A stretch of 46,565 nt of DNA from Deltaproteobacteria bacterium (GCA_030595125.1 JAUVDV010000045.1:1-46565), one strand, 5' to 3'; numbered from the stretch's first letter, positions 1-8,716 are shown. Notes: generated by a model from the letters alone, not told the origin. Translations and numbers: made by a program.

Positions 1-915
1 GAAGGCCCGTGGTCGTCGCGGCGCGCCGCCTACCCGCTCGAGGGGGATGTCGTTTCCCTGCGCACCAAAAAGATAGAAGGAGGAACCCCCCGCTGGTACA
101 TGATCTTCGCCGACCTCACCAAAAACTACGCAAACGCCAACCACCCCTGGGACGACGACCCCTACAAGTGGACCGGGGTGGAAACCATCCACTACCATCG
201 CATCGAACTGAGCGATCAAAGGGGAAACTGGGAGATCCGACCATTCGAGGGCTCTGCAAAGCGGTGGGAGCACATCTTCAATTGGTACCGCGCCTCAGGG
301 AGAGATGAGCAAACCTTCCGGTTCTACAAGCCGGACGTGGGGACGTTCTGGTTTCAGGTGGAGGTGGAGAAGGGGGAAAAGATGCTGCGATCCCACGGCA
401 TCGAAGACTCCAACGACCGGGGTATCTCCAGGCGAGTGACCCGCGTCTCAATTCGTGGCGACAGTGTATTTCTGGGCCATGTAACCTCGTTCTACAACGT
501 GCCCGGGGTCTTCGGCTCCATCCTCTACCAGAGCGTGAACTACATCGGGGCCGATTGCGCCGACGTGCTGATGACCGCGTGGTCCCGATGGCGCAAGCGC
601 CCTCTCAAGAAGAACTACAACGTGCAGGCGATGGTGGGACATTTCACGAGGAGGGCGAAGTTCGAGATGACAGGAGGCGTCCCCAAAGAGCCGCTGGAGT
701 GGGGCGTAGACTTCCAGCCCGGTGATTTCATCGCGGTGAGCTACAGCGCCGATGGCAAGAAGTACCACCACGTGGGCGCCCTGTGGGAGGACGCAAACGG
801 AAACGGCACCCTGGACGGAGACGACATCGTCATCCACGCGGGACCGGATCCGTTGCACCTCTCGTACCTCAAGTACGGCGCCTTCGACGGCCGCGTGGTT
901 ATCCTCAAGCCCTGA
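1..915 (+). CDS. Papain-fold (NlpC/P60- or CHAP-like) protein, 5' end missing
   Basis: The reading frame is open from the first base, so the gene begins outside the window; 304 residues are visible. The internal ATG at 100 has no good ribosome site and is probably not the start. The C-terminal half carries three blocks that resemble the Cys-His-polar catalytic layout of the NlpC/P60 and CHAP superfamily: ADCADVL near residue 182, HHVGAL near residue 257 and VIHAGPDPL near residue 278. The segment GNGTLDGDD between the last two resembles a calcium-binding loop. The N-terminal part is not recognised. The fold assignment rests on motif order only; a cell-wall peptidase or amidase role is inference. 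The gene converges on the haemolysin III gene with 8 bases between them. Confidence 0.6.
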   Translation, partial: EGPWSSRRAAYPLEGDVVSLRTKKIEGGTPRWYMIFADLTKNYANANHPWDDDPYKWTGVETIHYHRIELSDQRGNWEIRPFEGSAKRWEHIFNWYRASGRDEQTFRFYKPDVGTFWFQVEVEKGEKMLRSHGIEDSNDRGISRRVTRVSIRGDSVFLGHVTSFYNVPGVFGSILYQSVNYIGADCADVLMTAWSRWRKRPLKKNYNVQAMVGHFTRRAKFEMTGGVPKEPLEWGVDFQPGDFIAVSYSADGKKYHHVGALWEDANGNGTLDGDDIVIHAGPDPLHLSYLKYGAFDGRVVILKP

Positions 916-923
916 AGTCCTCT

Positions 924-1595
924 TCAGATCAGGTGAAAGAATATTCCTACCCACATAAAGGCGCTGCCCCCGAGTACAAACAAATGCCAGACCGCGTGGT
1001 GGTATGGCATTTTCTTCATGGCGTAAAAGACGGTACCGACGGTGTAGGTGAGCCCGCCGGCGATGGCCCAGTTGAAAAGCTCGGGCGTGACCACTTTCTT
1101 GAACGGACCCCAGGCGATGACGATCGTCCAGCCCATGGCAAGGTAAACTGCGGCGGTGACGATCCTTGATTTTTTCATCCTGAAGAGTTCGAGGCAGATT
1201 CCGACAAAAGCGAACGCCCAGACTATTCCAAAGACCGTCCAGCCCCAGACGCCGCCCATGGCCAGTGTCATGGGAGTGTACGTTCCGGCTATCAGCAAAT
1301 ATATGGAGCTGTGGTCGACAATCCTGCAGACACGCTTTTTGTTGGGCTCCCGAAACGAGTGGTAGAGACACGAGGCGCTGTACAACAAGATCATCGAGGT
1401 GCCGAAGATTGTTACGCCGACCACAGTCGAGGCGCTGTCCCCATGCGCGGCCCGAACGATCAGCGCCACCAGACCCAGGACGCTGGCCAGCGCGCCGACT
1501 CCGTGAGTGAGGGCGCTCGCCAGCTCCTCGCCATCCGAGTCGGGTGGGCGAAGAGGAACGTGTCTTTCCAACCAGCTGCTGCTGCCTTCCGGCAT
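924..1595 (-). CDS. Haemolysin III family (AdipoR/PAQR-like) integral membrane protein
   Basis: A 223-residue protein with about seven hydrophobic segments and the hallmark motifs of the HlyIII/YqfA branch of the CREST superfamily: EELASALTHGVG near residue 23, SCLYHSF near 75, DHSSIYLLIAGTYTP near 94 and HHAVWHLFVLGGS near the C terminus. The histidines and aspartate in these motifs form the metal site in the family. Bacterial members are inner-membrane proteins linked to membrane homeostasis; the haemolysin name is historical. I chose the ATG at 1595 because GGGAGG lies about 7 bases upstream and family homology starts there. The open frame extends to 1832, but that extension runs antisense through the next gene's D/T linker and reads as artefactual Ser-Val repeats. 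Confidence 0.93.
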   Translation of the reverse strand: MPEGSSSWLERHVPLRPPDSDGEELASALTHGVGALASVLGLVALIVRAAHGDSASTVVGVTIFGTSMILLYSASCLYHSFREPNKKRVCRIVDHSSIYLLIAGTYTPMTLAMGGVWGWTVFGIVWAFAFVGICLELFRMKKSRIVTAAVYLAMGWTIVIAWGPFKKVVTPELFNWAIAGGLTYTVGTVFYAMKKMPYHHAVWHLFVLGGSAFMWVGIFFHLI

Positions 1596-1710
1596 CGTAC
1601 CCTCCCGTCTAACCTGCATAGTTCGCCGACGGTCTTTTTCATCATAGTGGCGTCTCCATTTCAAGTACCGTATCCTGGGAAGGATTCCGACAAACCAGGA
1701 GAAGATGGTC

Positions 1711-3021
1711 ATGAGGTATTTTCTGATTCTCGCGCTGGCGTCCGTATTGCTGTGGGCATGCGACGGCGATGGCGGTAGTCCGGATTCCGGGGTCACCGAC
1801 ACAGACACTGATGCGGACACCGACGGCGACACCGACTCCGATGGGGACTCCGATACCGACTCCGATGGGGATCCGGCCTGTCCGGCTGAAACTATCGGCG
1901 AACTACTGGGACGGGATCACCTCATGTTGGGAGGGTCCATGGAAAACGAATCGTTTGCCCAGGCCCCCTTCGATATTCGTTACCGCTACCTGGCCGGAGA
2001 CGTGCCGGAAGAAGGACCGTGCGATAGTTGCGCTTCGGATTGTTACGTAAACGGAAGCTCTTGCGCGAACTCTGCGGGCTGCGAATGGTGGGGTTGCTGG
2101 CAATACGATCAGGACCCACCGGGCAGGTACGTCGCAAACTTCGTGTCGTCAGTGGACGCGGCCGGCGCGGTGCCGATGATTTCCTACTACATCTGGTTTT
2201 CTGTCGCCGGCAACATCGAAGGAGATCCGGAAATAGCCGAGCTGACAGACGGCGCAAAGGTAAGAGACCTTCTGCTCGATTTCAGGTTTCTCCTCCAGGT
2301 GATCAACGAAACACCGGCAATCCGGACCATCGTTCACGTGGAGCCGGACCTCTGGGGATACGGACAGCACGTCAACGACGATCCGTCCGCCGTCCCGGTT
2401 GACCTCTCCGTTGCCGCAGCGCCCGAGTGCGCAGACCAGGGCAACGACCTGGCGGGGTTCGCCGGTTGCATGCTCGCCATCGCGAGGGAGGAGGCCCCCA
2501 GTGCACTGGTCGCTTTCCACGCATCGGCCTGGGGTACCGGGTTTGACGCGTTGAACAACGACAACCCCGATTTCGACGTGGAGGGTGACGCGCAGGCGAC
2601 GGCGGATTTCATGCTGGCTCTCGGCGCCGGAGATGCAGACATGGTGGTTGTTGAACAGAGCGACAGGGATGCCGCCTTCAACGATCGCTGGTGGGACGAG
2701 ACGAACGCGACGTTGCCGAATTTTCACCAGGCCATCGAGTGGGTTCGCGAATTGGGAATCGAGATGAACCTCGCGCCCCTCTGGTGGCAGGTGCCGTACG
2801 GTCATGAGGGCATGAGCAACGAGTGCGACACGTACGAGGACAATCGCGTCGACTACTTCTTCGACCACCCTGACGAGTTTGCGGCGGCCGGGTCGCTGGG
2901 CATCGCATTCGGCGCGGGTGCGACCTGTATGACAACGGCCGAAACCGACGACGGGCACTTCCTCTCGCTCGCGGGTGATTACTACGATGGATCGCCACCG
3001 TCGCTGTGCGAGGGGTTCTGA
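1711..3021 (+). CDS. Lipoprotein with D/T linker and a TIM-barrel-like hydrolase domain
   Basis: A 436-residue predicted lipoprotein. The signal peptide ends in the lipobox LWAC, giving lipidated Cys17. Residues 28-54 are an Asp-Thr/Ser/Gly-rich linker. The remaining ~375 residues alternate hydrophobic strands and helices. They contain HVEPDLWGYGQ near residue 210 and VVVEQSD near 313, the arrangement expected of catalytic acids at strand ends in a (beta/alpha)8 glycoside hydrolase. A cysteine-rich insert (CDSCASDC, then GCEWWGCW) may bind metal or form disulfides. I preferred ATG 1711 over ATG 1705 because AGGAGA at 1697-1702 is 8 bases from the former and only 2 from the latter. A glycosidase role is inference; no CAZy family is recognised. 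Confidence 0.8.
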   Translation: MRYFLILALASVLLWACDGDGGSPDSGVTDTDTDADTDGDTDSDGDSDTDSDGDPACPAETIGELLGRDHLMLGGSMENESFAQAPFDIRYRYLAGDVPEEGPCDSCASDCYVNGSSCANSAGCEWWGCWQYDQDPPGRYVANFVSSVDAAGAVPMISYYIWFSVAGNIEGDPEIAELTDGAKVRDLLLDFRFLLQVINETPAIRTIVHVEPDLWGYGQHVNDDPSAVPVDLSVAAAPECADQGNDLAGFAGCMLAIAREEAPSALVAFHASAWGTGFDALNNDNPDFDVEGDAQATADFMLALGAGDADMVVVEQSDRDAAFNDRWWDETNATLPNFHQAIEWVRELGIEMNLAPLWWQVPYGHEGMSNECDTYEDNRVDYFFDHPDEFAAAGSLGIAFGAGATCMTTAETDDGHFLSLAGDYYDGSPPSLCEGF

Positions 3022-3402
3022 CTATAAGGCCGAGGCCGCAATAGCGACCACCAGGACCACGAGCCAGAGGAAACACGCGATCCCCCCGACTATCAGGCCG
3101 AGCTTGCCGCACAATTTGCCCCATTTGATAAACGGGTGAACAGCGGCCTGTGGGAATTCATCTATCTCCCTGTTGGCTACCACAACCGTGGGGATGCCCA
3201 TGATCAGGGCGATAAACGCAAACAACGGATGAAAGAAAATCATCAGAAATCCGGCGGTGATCATACCCAGGATGAACACAGTGTACGTGCGTCCGCGTTG
3301 CCAGGGGTGGTAATCGTCCGCAAGATAGTTCTCCACCGGGGTCGGCAGCGCCTGATTGTCTGAGGCGGGCGGAGTGTATGGATCGATTTCGTTGTTCATC
3401 AT
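3022..3402 (-). CDS. Small membrane protein of unknown function
   Basis: A 126-residue protein with a polar N terminus (DPYTPPASD) and two hydrophobic regions, near residues 38-74 and 97-126. The first is long enough for two membrane passes. The layout resembles DUF4190-type and other small inner-membrane proteins that open with a Pro-rich cytoplasmic segment, but I cannot name a family. Two adjacent ATG codons (3402 and 3399) could start it and neither has a clear ribosome site. Its stop codon abuts the stop of the convergent lipoprotein gene with no base between. It lies 16 bases downstream of the next lipoprotein gene on the same strand, so the two may be co-transcribed. Confidence 0.75.
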   Translation of the reverse strand: MMNNEIDPYTPPASDNQALPTPVENYLADDYHPWQRGRTYTVFILGMITAGFLMIFFHPLFAFIALIMGIPTVVVANREIDEFPQAAVHPFIKWGKLCGKLGLIVGGIACFLWLVVLVVAIAASAL

Positions 3403-3418
3403 ATTAAAAGCGCGGGCC

Positions 3419-4240
3419 CTACCAGGTGAGCACCTTCCCGGTAACCAGCGGGTCCTGACCGTACCACGAGTCGCCCCTCAATCCACGCGAGGTTTCGTAA
3501 CCGTTGATCGTGGAACTGGAGTTATTGAATGTGTAAAATCGATAAGTCACCGTGCCCGGCAGCGTCCCGACAGAACTGAGATCCACGCTGAGAGGCACCC
3601 CCGAAATGATCGGTATCCCGGTGCCCTCTGTTACGACCCCCGATCCCAGCGCCGATGAGAAACCGTCCGCGCTCGATCGCAGCTCCCAGCTGCAATTTCC
3701 CGGGTAGTTGTTGTAGAGCGTGGAGTCGAACTGCTCGTACTCGATCTGGCTTCCGGATTGAGCGGTCACTGAAAACTCGATGTACATGGTGGTATCCAGT
3801 GCCCCCGACGGCCAGAGGTTACCGACGAAAGATCCCACATAATTTGACGGGGTCAGGTTGCTCAAGGTCAGCGCGCCGGCAGTTACATTTGCGGCGGTGT
3901 TGGTGACCGGGAACGGCGTCGCCGAATCTACTGCCGTGGCGGGCAGAACCCAACGGGCCAGCTCGATGCTCGCCGTAATCGTGGGGCCGGAGTCCACCCC
4001 CGAGTCCGGACCGGTGTCAGTATCAGTGTCAGTGTCTGTGTCGCTGTCAGTGTCTGTGTCGCTGTCAGTGTCAGTGTCGGTGTCGCTGTCGGTATCACTG
4101 TCTGTGTCGGCATCGGTGTCCGTATCTGTGTCTGTATCAGTGGTACCGGAGTCCAGATCGCCCGAGCCGTCACCTCCGCAACCGGTGGCGAGTACTAGCA
4201 GAAGTAGAATTGAAATCAGAGACGTAAATTTGAAGTTCAT
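3419..4240 (-). CDS. Lipoprotein with the window's longest D/T linker and a beta-sandwich-like domain
   Basis: A 273-residue predicted lipoprotein with lipobox LATGC (Cys21). AAAGGGT about 7 bases upstream supports the ATG at 4240. Residues 31-78 are an almost pure Asp-Thr/Asp-Ser linker. The C-terminal ~190 residues are rich in Thr, Ser, Asn and Gly and in predicted beta strands. A block reading SWELRSSADGF, followed by SVDLSS and YRFYTFNN, resembles the repeated-strand domains of PEP-CTERM-type surface proteins, although no sorting tail is present. It is probably a surface-exposed adhesive or structural protein; no enzymatic motif is seen. Confidence 0.8.
   Translation of the reverse strand: MNFKFTSLISILLLLVLATGCGGDGSGDLDSGTTDTDTDTDTDADTDSDTDSDTDTDTDSDTDTDSDTDTDTDTDTGPDSGVDSGPTITASIELARWVLPATAVDSATPFPVTNTAANVTAGALTLSNLTPSNYVGSFVGNLWPSGALDTTMYIEFSVTAQSGSQIEYEQFDSTLYNNYPGNCSWELRSSADGFSSALGSGVVTEGTGIPIISGVPLSVDLSSVGTLPGTVTYRFYTFNNSSSTINGYETSRGLRGDSWYGQDPLVTGKVLTW
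4007..4150 (-). repeat. Asp-Thr/Ser coding microsatellite (one of six in the window)
   Basis: Near-hexameric GAYACY/GAYTCY repeats encode a (Asp-Thr/Ser)n linker after the lipid-anchored cysteine. Equivalent tracts lie at about 1792-1872, 6846-6917, 30461-30535, 31611-31691 and 35241-35306, in otherwise unrelated lipoproteins. Their complementary strands give spurious Ser-Val-rich open frames. Confidence 0.9.
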
Positions 4241-4455
4241 TTCGTGACCCTTTCATTTTTTTGTTGCATCAAACATGCTTATAATACCACGCATCTGTGA
4301 CGCAATGAGCGCCATTCTATTTATAGAATACCGACCACTTATGAAGTTTTCCAAAAGAAAGTTGACGTGACGCGCTTTACAGCGCAAAACACGCCGGACT
4401 CGGGCGATGGAGCCCGGCACTGTAATGGAAGAACCGCGAAGAACCGCGAAAACTC
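4241..4455 (+). promoter_or_regulatory. Divergent intergenic region and structured typA leader
   Basis: This region separates the lipoprotein gene from typA. It holds an AT-rich inverted repeat ATTCTA/TAGAAT (4314-4329), a TTGACG hexamer at 4362 that could be a -35 box, and a small hairpin GCGCT-TTAC-AGCGC (4372-4385). A second hairpin CGGGC/GCCCG follows (4401-4416), then a perfect tandem decamer GAACCGCGAA at 4431-4450. No Shine-Dalgarno sequence is visible directly before typA. Regulation through this leader is inference. Confidence 0.5.
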
Positions 4456-6300
4456 ATGTCGCAGCTCAGAAATGACATCAGAAACGTGGCGGTAATCGCC
4501 CATGTGGATCACGGGAAGACAACCCTGGTGGATTCCATGCTCCGCCAATGCGGTCTCCTGCGTGAAAACGCGGAAGTAGTGGAGCGGGTTCTCGACAGCA
4601 ATGATCTGGAGCGGGAGCGGGGAATAACAATCCTGGCCAAGAACACCTCCGTCAACTACCAGGGCACCAGAATCAACGTTCTGGACACCCCGGGACATCA
4701 CGACTTCGGCGGCGAGGTGGAGCGAATGCTCACCATGGCTGACGGGGTCTTGCTGCTCGTGGACGCTGCGGAGGGGACCCTGCCCCAGACCCGCTTCGTT
4801 CTGGGCAAGGCGCTGGCCCTGGATCTGCCGACGATTGTCGTTATCAACAAGATAGATCGCAAGGACGCCCGATGCGAGGAAGTTCTCGACGAGATTTACG
4901 ATCTCTTCATCGAGATCGGGGCCGCCGACGATACCATCGACTTCCCGGTGCTCTTCACCGATGGCAGAAGAGGTCTGGCCTACCGGGAGCTGGGCGACGA
5001 ATCCACTGATCTGCGCCCTCTATTCGAAACCATATTGGACACGGTGCCGGCGCCCCAAGACAGGAGCGACGAGCCCCTGCTCATCCACTCCAATAACCTG
5101 GGCTGGGACGACTATGTCGGACGCCTGGTCATCGGTAGGGTGCTGGCGGGAAAGGTGCGCACCGGCCAACCCGTCTTCGTCAAGGGTGAAAACAACGCGA
5201 CATCGAAGGCCAAGGTGATGCGTATGTACGCCGCCGACGGCCTTGTTCGGAAGGAAATTTCGCACGCCAGGAGCGGCGATATCATCTCCATCGCGGGCAT
5301 TGATAAAGTCACCATCGGCGACACCATCACCGACGCGGCGGAGACGAAGGCTCTGCCGAGGATCAAGGTGGACGACCCTACCCTGGCCATGAGCTTCTGC
5401 GCCAACACCGGTCCCTTTGCCGGCGAGGTCGGCAAGTACGTGACGAGCCGCAATCTGAGAGACCGGCTCATGCGGGAAGCCATTATCAACGTGGCCATTC
5501 GGGTTGAAGAGACCGGTTCAACCGACGTGTTCCGGGTTGTGGGCCGTGGTGAACTGCAAATGGGCATCCTGGTGGAGAATATGCGCCGGGAAGGCTTCGA
5601 GTTGATGCTCTCCAGGCCCGAAGTGGTGACAAAAGAGGTGGACGGAGTTCTCAACGAACCCCTCGAGCGCCTGTACATCGACTGCCCCAAGGATTGCCTC
5701 GGCCCAGTGACAGAACTCCTCGGACAGCGCAAGGCGAAGCTGGAGGACATGTCGGTGGGACAGTCGAGGGTAAATCTTGTCCATACTATCCCGACTCGTG
5801 GACTCATCGGCTTCCACACGGAGTTTCTCAACGAAACCCGTGGGGCGGGAATCGCCAACGCCACCTTCGAAGGCTGGACTCCCTGGCAGGGAGAGATTCC
5901 CCAGCGACGAACGGGATCCCTGGTTGCGGACAGGACAGGTACCGCCACTCCTTATGCGCTCTTCCACCTCCAGGCGAGGGGAGTGTTCTTCATCGATCCC
6001 GGCGTTCGCGTGTACGAGGGAATGGTCATCGGAGAGACCCCTAACGGCAAGATGATCGACGTCAACGTCACCAGGGAGAAAAAGCTCACCAACGTCAGGG
6101 CTGCGGGCAAGGACGACAACGTTATCCTGTCGAGGCCAAAGAAGATGAGCCTGGAGCAATGCATCGAATTCATCGACGATGACGAGCTCATCGAAGTGAC
6201 CCCCAACACCCTCAGAATCCGCAAGCGCATCCTTGGGGCAAACGGCCGCCATAAAAAACAGTACGGAAAAGGAAACAGCAGAATCCCCAAACCTGCTTGA
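4456..6300 (+). CDS. typA: Ribosome-associated GTPase TypA/BipA
   Basis: A 614-residue translational GTPase of the EF-G/LepA group that binds the ribosome and supports growth under stress and late 50S assembly. All G motifs are intact: AHVDHGKT at residues 15-22, RERGITI near 53-59, DTPGH at 77-81 and NKID at 131-134. The EF-Tu-like domain II, the EF-G-like domains III and V ([10 protein letters not shown] near residue 363), and the TypA-specific C-terminal domain ending in a basic tail all follow. Length matches the family (about 600-615). The start is set by homology: the protein begins just before [12 protein letters not shown]. No clear ribosome site precedes it, and a tandem decamer sits there instead. 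Cytosolic housekeeping gene. Confidence 0.98.
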   Translation: MSQLRNDIRNVAVIAHVDHGKTTLVDSMLRQCGLLRENAEVVERVLDSNDLERERGITILAKNTSVNYQGTRINVLDTPGHHDFGGEVERMLTMADGVLLLVDAAEGTLPQTRFVLGKALALDLPTIVVINKIDRKDARCEEVLDEIYDLFIEIGAADDTIDFPVLFTDGRRGLAYRELGDESTDLRPLFETILDTVPAPQDRSDEPLLIHSNNLGWDDYVGRLVIGRVLAGKVRTGQPVFVKGENNATSKAKVMRMYAADGLVRKEISHARSGDIISIAGIDKVTIGDTITDAAETKALPRIKVDDPTLAMSFCANTGPFAGEVGKYVTSRNLRDRLMREAIINVAIRVEETGSTDVFRVVGRGELQMGILVENMRREGFELMLSRPEVVTKEVDGVLNEPLERLYIDCPKDCLGPVTELLGQRKAKLEDMSVGQSRVNLVHTIPTRGLIGFHTEFLNETRGAGIANATFEGWTPWQGEIPQRRTGSLVADRTGTATPYALFHLQARGVFFIDPGVRVYEGMVIGETPNGKMIDVNVTREKKLTNVRAAGKDDNVILSRPKKMSLEQCIEFIDDDELIEVTPNTLRIRKRILGANGRHKKQYGKGNSRIPKPA

Positions 6301-6303
6301 TAC

Positions 6304-6591
6304 TTACTTACCGCAGCACTTCTTGAATTTCTTGCCGCTGTTGCAGGGACATGGATCATTGCGACCCGTCTTCTGCTCGACCTTGACCGGCGCGACCGGA
6401 TTCTGCAGCCGCTCGAGATCCACGATATTCTCCGGCTTGTCCGGGTCGACCTCGATCTCGCAGACCCAGTTATTCTGCTCAAAGATCGCCGCCAACTCTT
6501 TTTCCCGCTCCTGCGTCTGCACGCTGATAAGGGCGGGCTGTTTCTCCGTACCCAACTTGCTGGGTCTTATTCCGTCAAAAACCTTGTCCAA
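6304..6591 (-). CDS. SEC-C motif (PBPRA1643/SWIM-type) small zinc-binding protein
   Basis: A 95-residue protein ending in the SEC-C zinc motif [16 protein letters not shown]. It matches the overall pattern of the small PBPRA1643-type family: a GTE-x-P segment, a central coiled region and a terminal SEC-C. The only in-frame start codon downstream of a stop is TTG at 6591, with GGAG about 11 bases upstream. Family members I recall carry roughly fifteen more N-terminal residues, so this copy may start unusually late or be slightly truncated. SEC-C domains bind zinc and often mediate contacts with other proteins; the specific role is unknown. Its stop lies 3 bases from the typA stop (convergent). 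Confidence 0.85.
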   Translation of the reverse strand: MDKVFDGIRPSKLGTEKQPALISVQTQEREKELAAIFEQNNWVCEIEVDPDKPENIVDLERLQNPVAPVKVEQKTGRNDPCPCNSGKKFKKCCGK

Positions 6592-6746
6592 TGTCGTCCA
6601 AGCTCCGTGCCCGACCGTCGATAGTCAGGTTTGTCTCAAAAGGGATGCGCACAATACGCATAAAGTTATGATGAAGTATACATAACAGATCTTCCCAGAC
6701 AAAGTTGCCCCTTTAAAAACATAGTGTCGTAAAATGAGGAATGGGA

Positions 6747-7337
6747 ATGTTGAATCGATGGTTCTGGTTGACGATGATCTGCCTGGCGCTGACCGTCGCA
6801 GCCTGCGGGGGCGACGACCCGGAGATCGACTCCGACGCCGGTCCGGATACCGACACCGATACCGACTCGGACACCGACACCGACTCAGACACCGATACTG
6901 ACACCGACGACACCGATTCCTGTGAGCCGCATCTGGAGGACAGCACTTGCGTCGTCGACGACATCGAATGCAAGTGTCTGGAAGATCCCGAATGGTGTGA
7001 GGAGCACACCCACGATGCTGCGCTCGATTGGATTGAAACATTCCTGGACTTGGAACCCAACGGCAGCGCGTGTCTGTTCAGATGTACCGGAGATAACAGC
7101 TACTACCGCTCCATTGGGGAACATGAGAACTTGCACTATTACTTCGACGGCTCCACAGGCGAGATCATCGGCTTCCATTTCCTGTTGGATGATCTGGGGC
7201 CTCCGCCGTTCGAGTGCGACGGCGAGTACAAACACAACCTGCGAGTGGGACTCACCGAATGCGAAATCGAGTGCTCGATTGCGTTCACCCACACCGATTG
7301 GTGTGGAGGCGAAGAGATCCAGTGCGACCAGCTTTAG
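6747..7337 (+). CDS. Cysteine-rich lipoprotein with D/T linker
   Basis: A 196-residue predicted lipoprotein: signal peptide, lipobox VAAC (Cys20), Asp-Thr/Ser linker at residues 34-57, then a compact domain with about a dozen cysteines (CKCLEDPEWCEEH, CLFRC, CEIECS, WCGGEEIQC), probably disulfide-bonded. The central part (SYYRSIGEHENLHYYFDGSTGEIIGFHF) includes a strand-turn-strand pattern seen in small secreted lipoproteins, but I do not recognise the family. ATG 6747 is chosen because TGAGGA (6735-6740) is 6 bases upstream; ATG 6741 would overlap the ribosome site. It is the last GC-rich gene before the AT-rich repeat-delimited island. Confidence 0.8.
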   Translation: MLNRWFWLTMICLALTVAACGGDDPEIDSDAGPDTDTDTDSDTDTDSDTDTDTDDTDSCEPHLEDSTCVVDDIECKCLEDPEWCEEHTHDAALDWIETFLDLEPNGSACLFRCTGDNSYYRSIGEHENLHYYFDGSTGEIIGFHFLLDDLGPPPFECDGEYKHNLRVGLTECEIECSIAFTHTDWCGGEEIQCDQL

Positions 7338-7357
7338 GCGGCGGGGGAACGTAGCCT

Positions 7358-7383
7358 AATCTAAAGACTCCGAGTCCTTCGAA
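7358..7383 (+). repeat. Island repeat, copy A
   Basis: Core CTAAAGACTCCGAGTCCTT followed by CGAA. An imperfect palindrome: GACTC/GAGTC arms around one base, extended by partly paired flanks. It sits at the left edge of the AT-rich island and runs in frame into the following gene as SKDSESFE. Confidence 0.9.
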
Positions 7384-7425
7384 AAGGCAAAAGTCTACGG
7401 CCACACAACAAAAATTGTCCGAGAA

Positions 7426-8262
7426 ATGCTTGATGTGGGGCAGGAAAGCGAGACTGAGTTACCCCCACCAACTATGAACAATATAAGAGACAAAGTTGAC
7501 CACATCGTGTTTGATGATTGGTTTCAATTTCAACACGAGTCAGCAGTAAATCACTTTCGTAATGCTGGATTGTCTGGATACTTTCAATTACGGGCGGGTA
7601 CGGGCAATATGTTTATTGACGCCAGCTCATCTCAGCTTCTTAATGCGGCAAAGATTGCTGCCTTCGGCCCACATGGAAACACGTTGACACCTGTATTCGA
7701 TGGCAAGGAGTTCGAACCTTTTTTAATAGATAGCGGAATATCTTCAAAAACAATTTTTGGAACGGAATTTTGTTCACTTTGGTCTTTGCGGAACAACGGA
7801 GATCTTTTTGCAACACGTCGTTACTGGGAAGATACTACTACATTGAAAAGGGGGAAACCATATTTGTCCCTTGAACACATCGTTATGGGAACTGTCGAAG
7901 CATTGGTTACATTGGTCAGAATATTCACTTTTTTAAGAGATAACCTGAAGAATAATTTTAAGAGTGCGGTGAAAATAGAAATATCCCATTGGGGTATTGT
8001 AGGAAGAGAAATATGTACAACGGATTGGCAAACTAGTTTCGGATTCAGACCTTTTTCACAGGCTCGACGAAAGGACACCACCAAATCTAAGCAATATGAC
8101 TGGACGACTATTGAGCGCAATATAGATGAAATCGTAAAAGAAGTTGGTGACTCAGTTGTCGCGGAATTCAACATTGAATACGACGTTTCAGGGGGCATTT
8201 ACAGTGGAATAGTCCAACGTTTTTTAAAGGACAAACCCAACTGTTGGGCTCTAGCCCCCTGA
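7426..8262 (+). CDS. Unrecognised protein in AT-rich island, possibly 5'-truncated
   Basis: A 278-residue protein without signal peptide or clear membrane segment. It is mixed alpha/beta with a central helical stretch (EHIVMGTVEALVTLVRIFTF) and a Trp-rich C-terminal half. No family is recognised. Base composition is clearly AT-richer than neighbours, and codon use (ATA, AGA, TTT) differs, suggesting transfer. The start is weak: no proper ribosome site precedes ATG 7426. The same frame stays open to a stop at 7357-7359, reading SKDSESFEKAKVYGHTTK through repeat copy A. That leaves three options: a fusion to the repeat, a non-standard start, or a C-terminal fragment of a longer gene. Inverted repeats overlap and follow its stop. 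Confidence 0.65.
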   Translation: MLDVGQESETELPPPTMNNIRDKVDHIVFDDWFQFQHESAVNHFRNAGLSGYFQLRAGTGNMFIDASSSQLLNAAKIAAFGPHGNTLTPVFDGKEFEPFLIDSGISSKTIFGTEFCSLWSLRNNGDLFATRRYWEDTTTLKRGKPYLSLEHIVMGTVEALVTLVRIFTFLRDNLKNNFKSAVKIEISHWGIVGREICTTDWQTSFGFRPFSQARRKDTTKSKQYDWTTIERNIDEIVKEVGDSVVAEFNIEYDVSGGIYSGIVQRFLKDKPNCWALAP

Positions 8263-8280
8263 ACGGCTGTTATTTCAGGG
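8236..8280 (+). terminator. Two inverted repeats at the end of the island's first gene
   Basis: CCCAAC-T-GTTGGG (8236-8248) is followed by CCCTGAA/TTCAGGG arms with a 10-base loop (8257-8280) that includes the stop codon. No T-run follows, so Rho-independent termination is uncertain. Confidence 0.4.
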
Positions 8281-8299
8281 TCAAGATAAAGTTACTCCC

Positions 8300-8350
8300 T
8301 GAAATAAAGACCTGAAATAAAGACTGAAATAAAGACTCCCACTCCTTAGC
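8300..8350 (+). repeat. Triplicate 12-mer and degenerate copy of the island repeat
   Basis: TGAAATAAAGAC occurs three times (8300-8311, 8313-8324, 8325-8336). The third runs into AAAGACTCCCACTCCTTAG, which differs from the island core at only a few positions and looks like a decayed copy. Confidence 0.65.
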
Positions 8351-8354
8351 CCCT

Positions 8355-8470
8355 TGTAAATCTCCCCGGGGGAAGCTCCCAACCATGCGGGGGACGCCTC
8401 GACCCACCCGGGGGGACACCAGAAACCCCGGGGGGGCACAAAATACTCATAATGTGTCTGTCCCCGTAAG
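8355..8470. repeat. GC-run block with three CCC(C)GGGG palindromes
   Basis: Three C-run/G-run palindromes at 8364-8372, 8407-8415 and 8426-8436 lie in a gene-free stretch. They are followed by ATAATGTGTCTGTCCCCG at about 8449-8466. Similar TGTCTG-containing intergenic tags occur near 12165. The block may be a REP-like element; no transposase is present. Confidence 0.45.
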
Positions 8471-8475
8471 GATGG

Positions 8476-8706
8476 TCAATCAAAGGCAAGAACTCCTGCC
8501 CAAATAAAAACTCCTGATATTGACCATAAAAATAGTATTAAAAAAAAGACTGTCCATAGCACCCATCTCAATATGGTTTTTATTTTACCATTGGGAGAAC
8601 CAGTTTTTCTTTTTCTGATAATAAACCGAGAAATAAAAACTGCGGGGAAAAATACGATGCCAAAACACAAGTGATACAGGAAGAGCAAAAAGAAAATTGC
8701 ATTCAT
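8476..8706 (-). CDS. Small hydrophobic membrane protein, unknown
   Basis: A 76-residue AT-rich gene product with two strongly hydrophobic segments (about residues 3-28 and 46-74) separated by a basic loop (RKRKTGSPNGKIK). This predicts a two-pass inner-membrane protein. No family is recognised. It follows the next gene on the same strand by 11 bases. The TAAAGG sequence donated by repeat copy B lies about 10 bases upstream of its ATG and may be its ribosome site. A small two-pass protein in a transferred island could be a holin-, toxin- or immunity-like protein, but the sequence does not say which. Confidence 0.55.
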   Translation of the reverse strand: MNAIFFLLFLYHLCFGIVFFPAVFISRFIIRKRKTGSPNGKIKTILRWVLWTVFFLILFLWSISGVFIWAGVLAFD

Positions 8707-8716
8707 TGATTGTACC

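Noticed and set aside
4007-4150. CRISPR-like repeat array
   Set aside because: The periodicity is 6 bases in a coding frame and there are no spacers.
3858-4247. Open frame encoding Ser-Val repeats
   Set aside because: It is the antisense of a D/T linker. Similar frames opposite the other linkers are also shadows.
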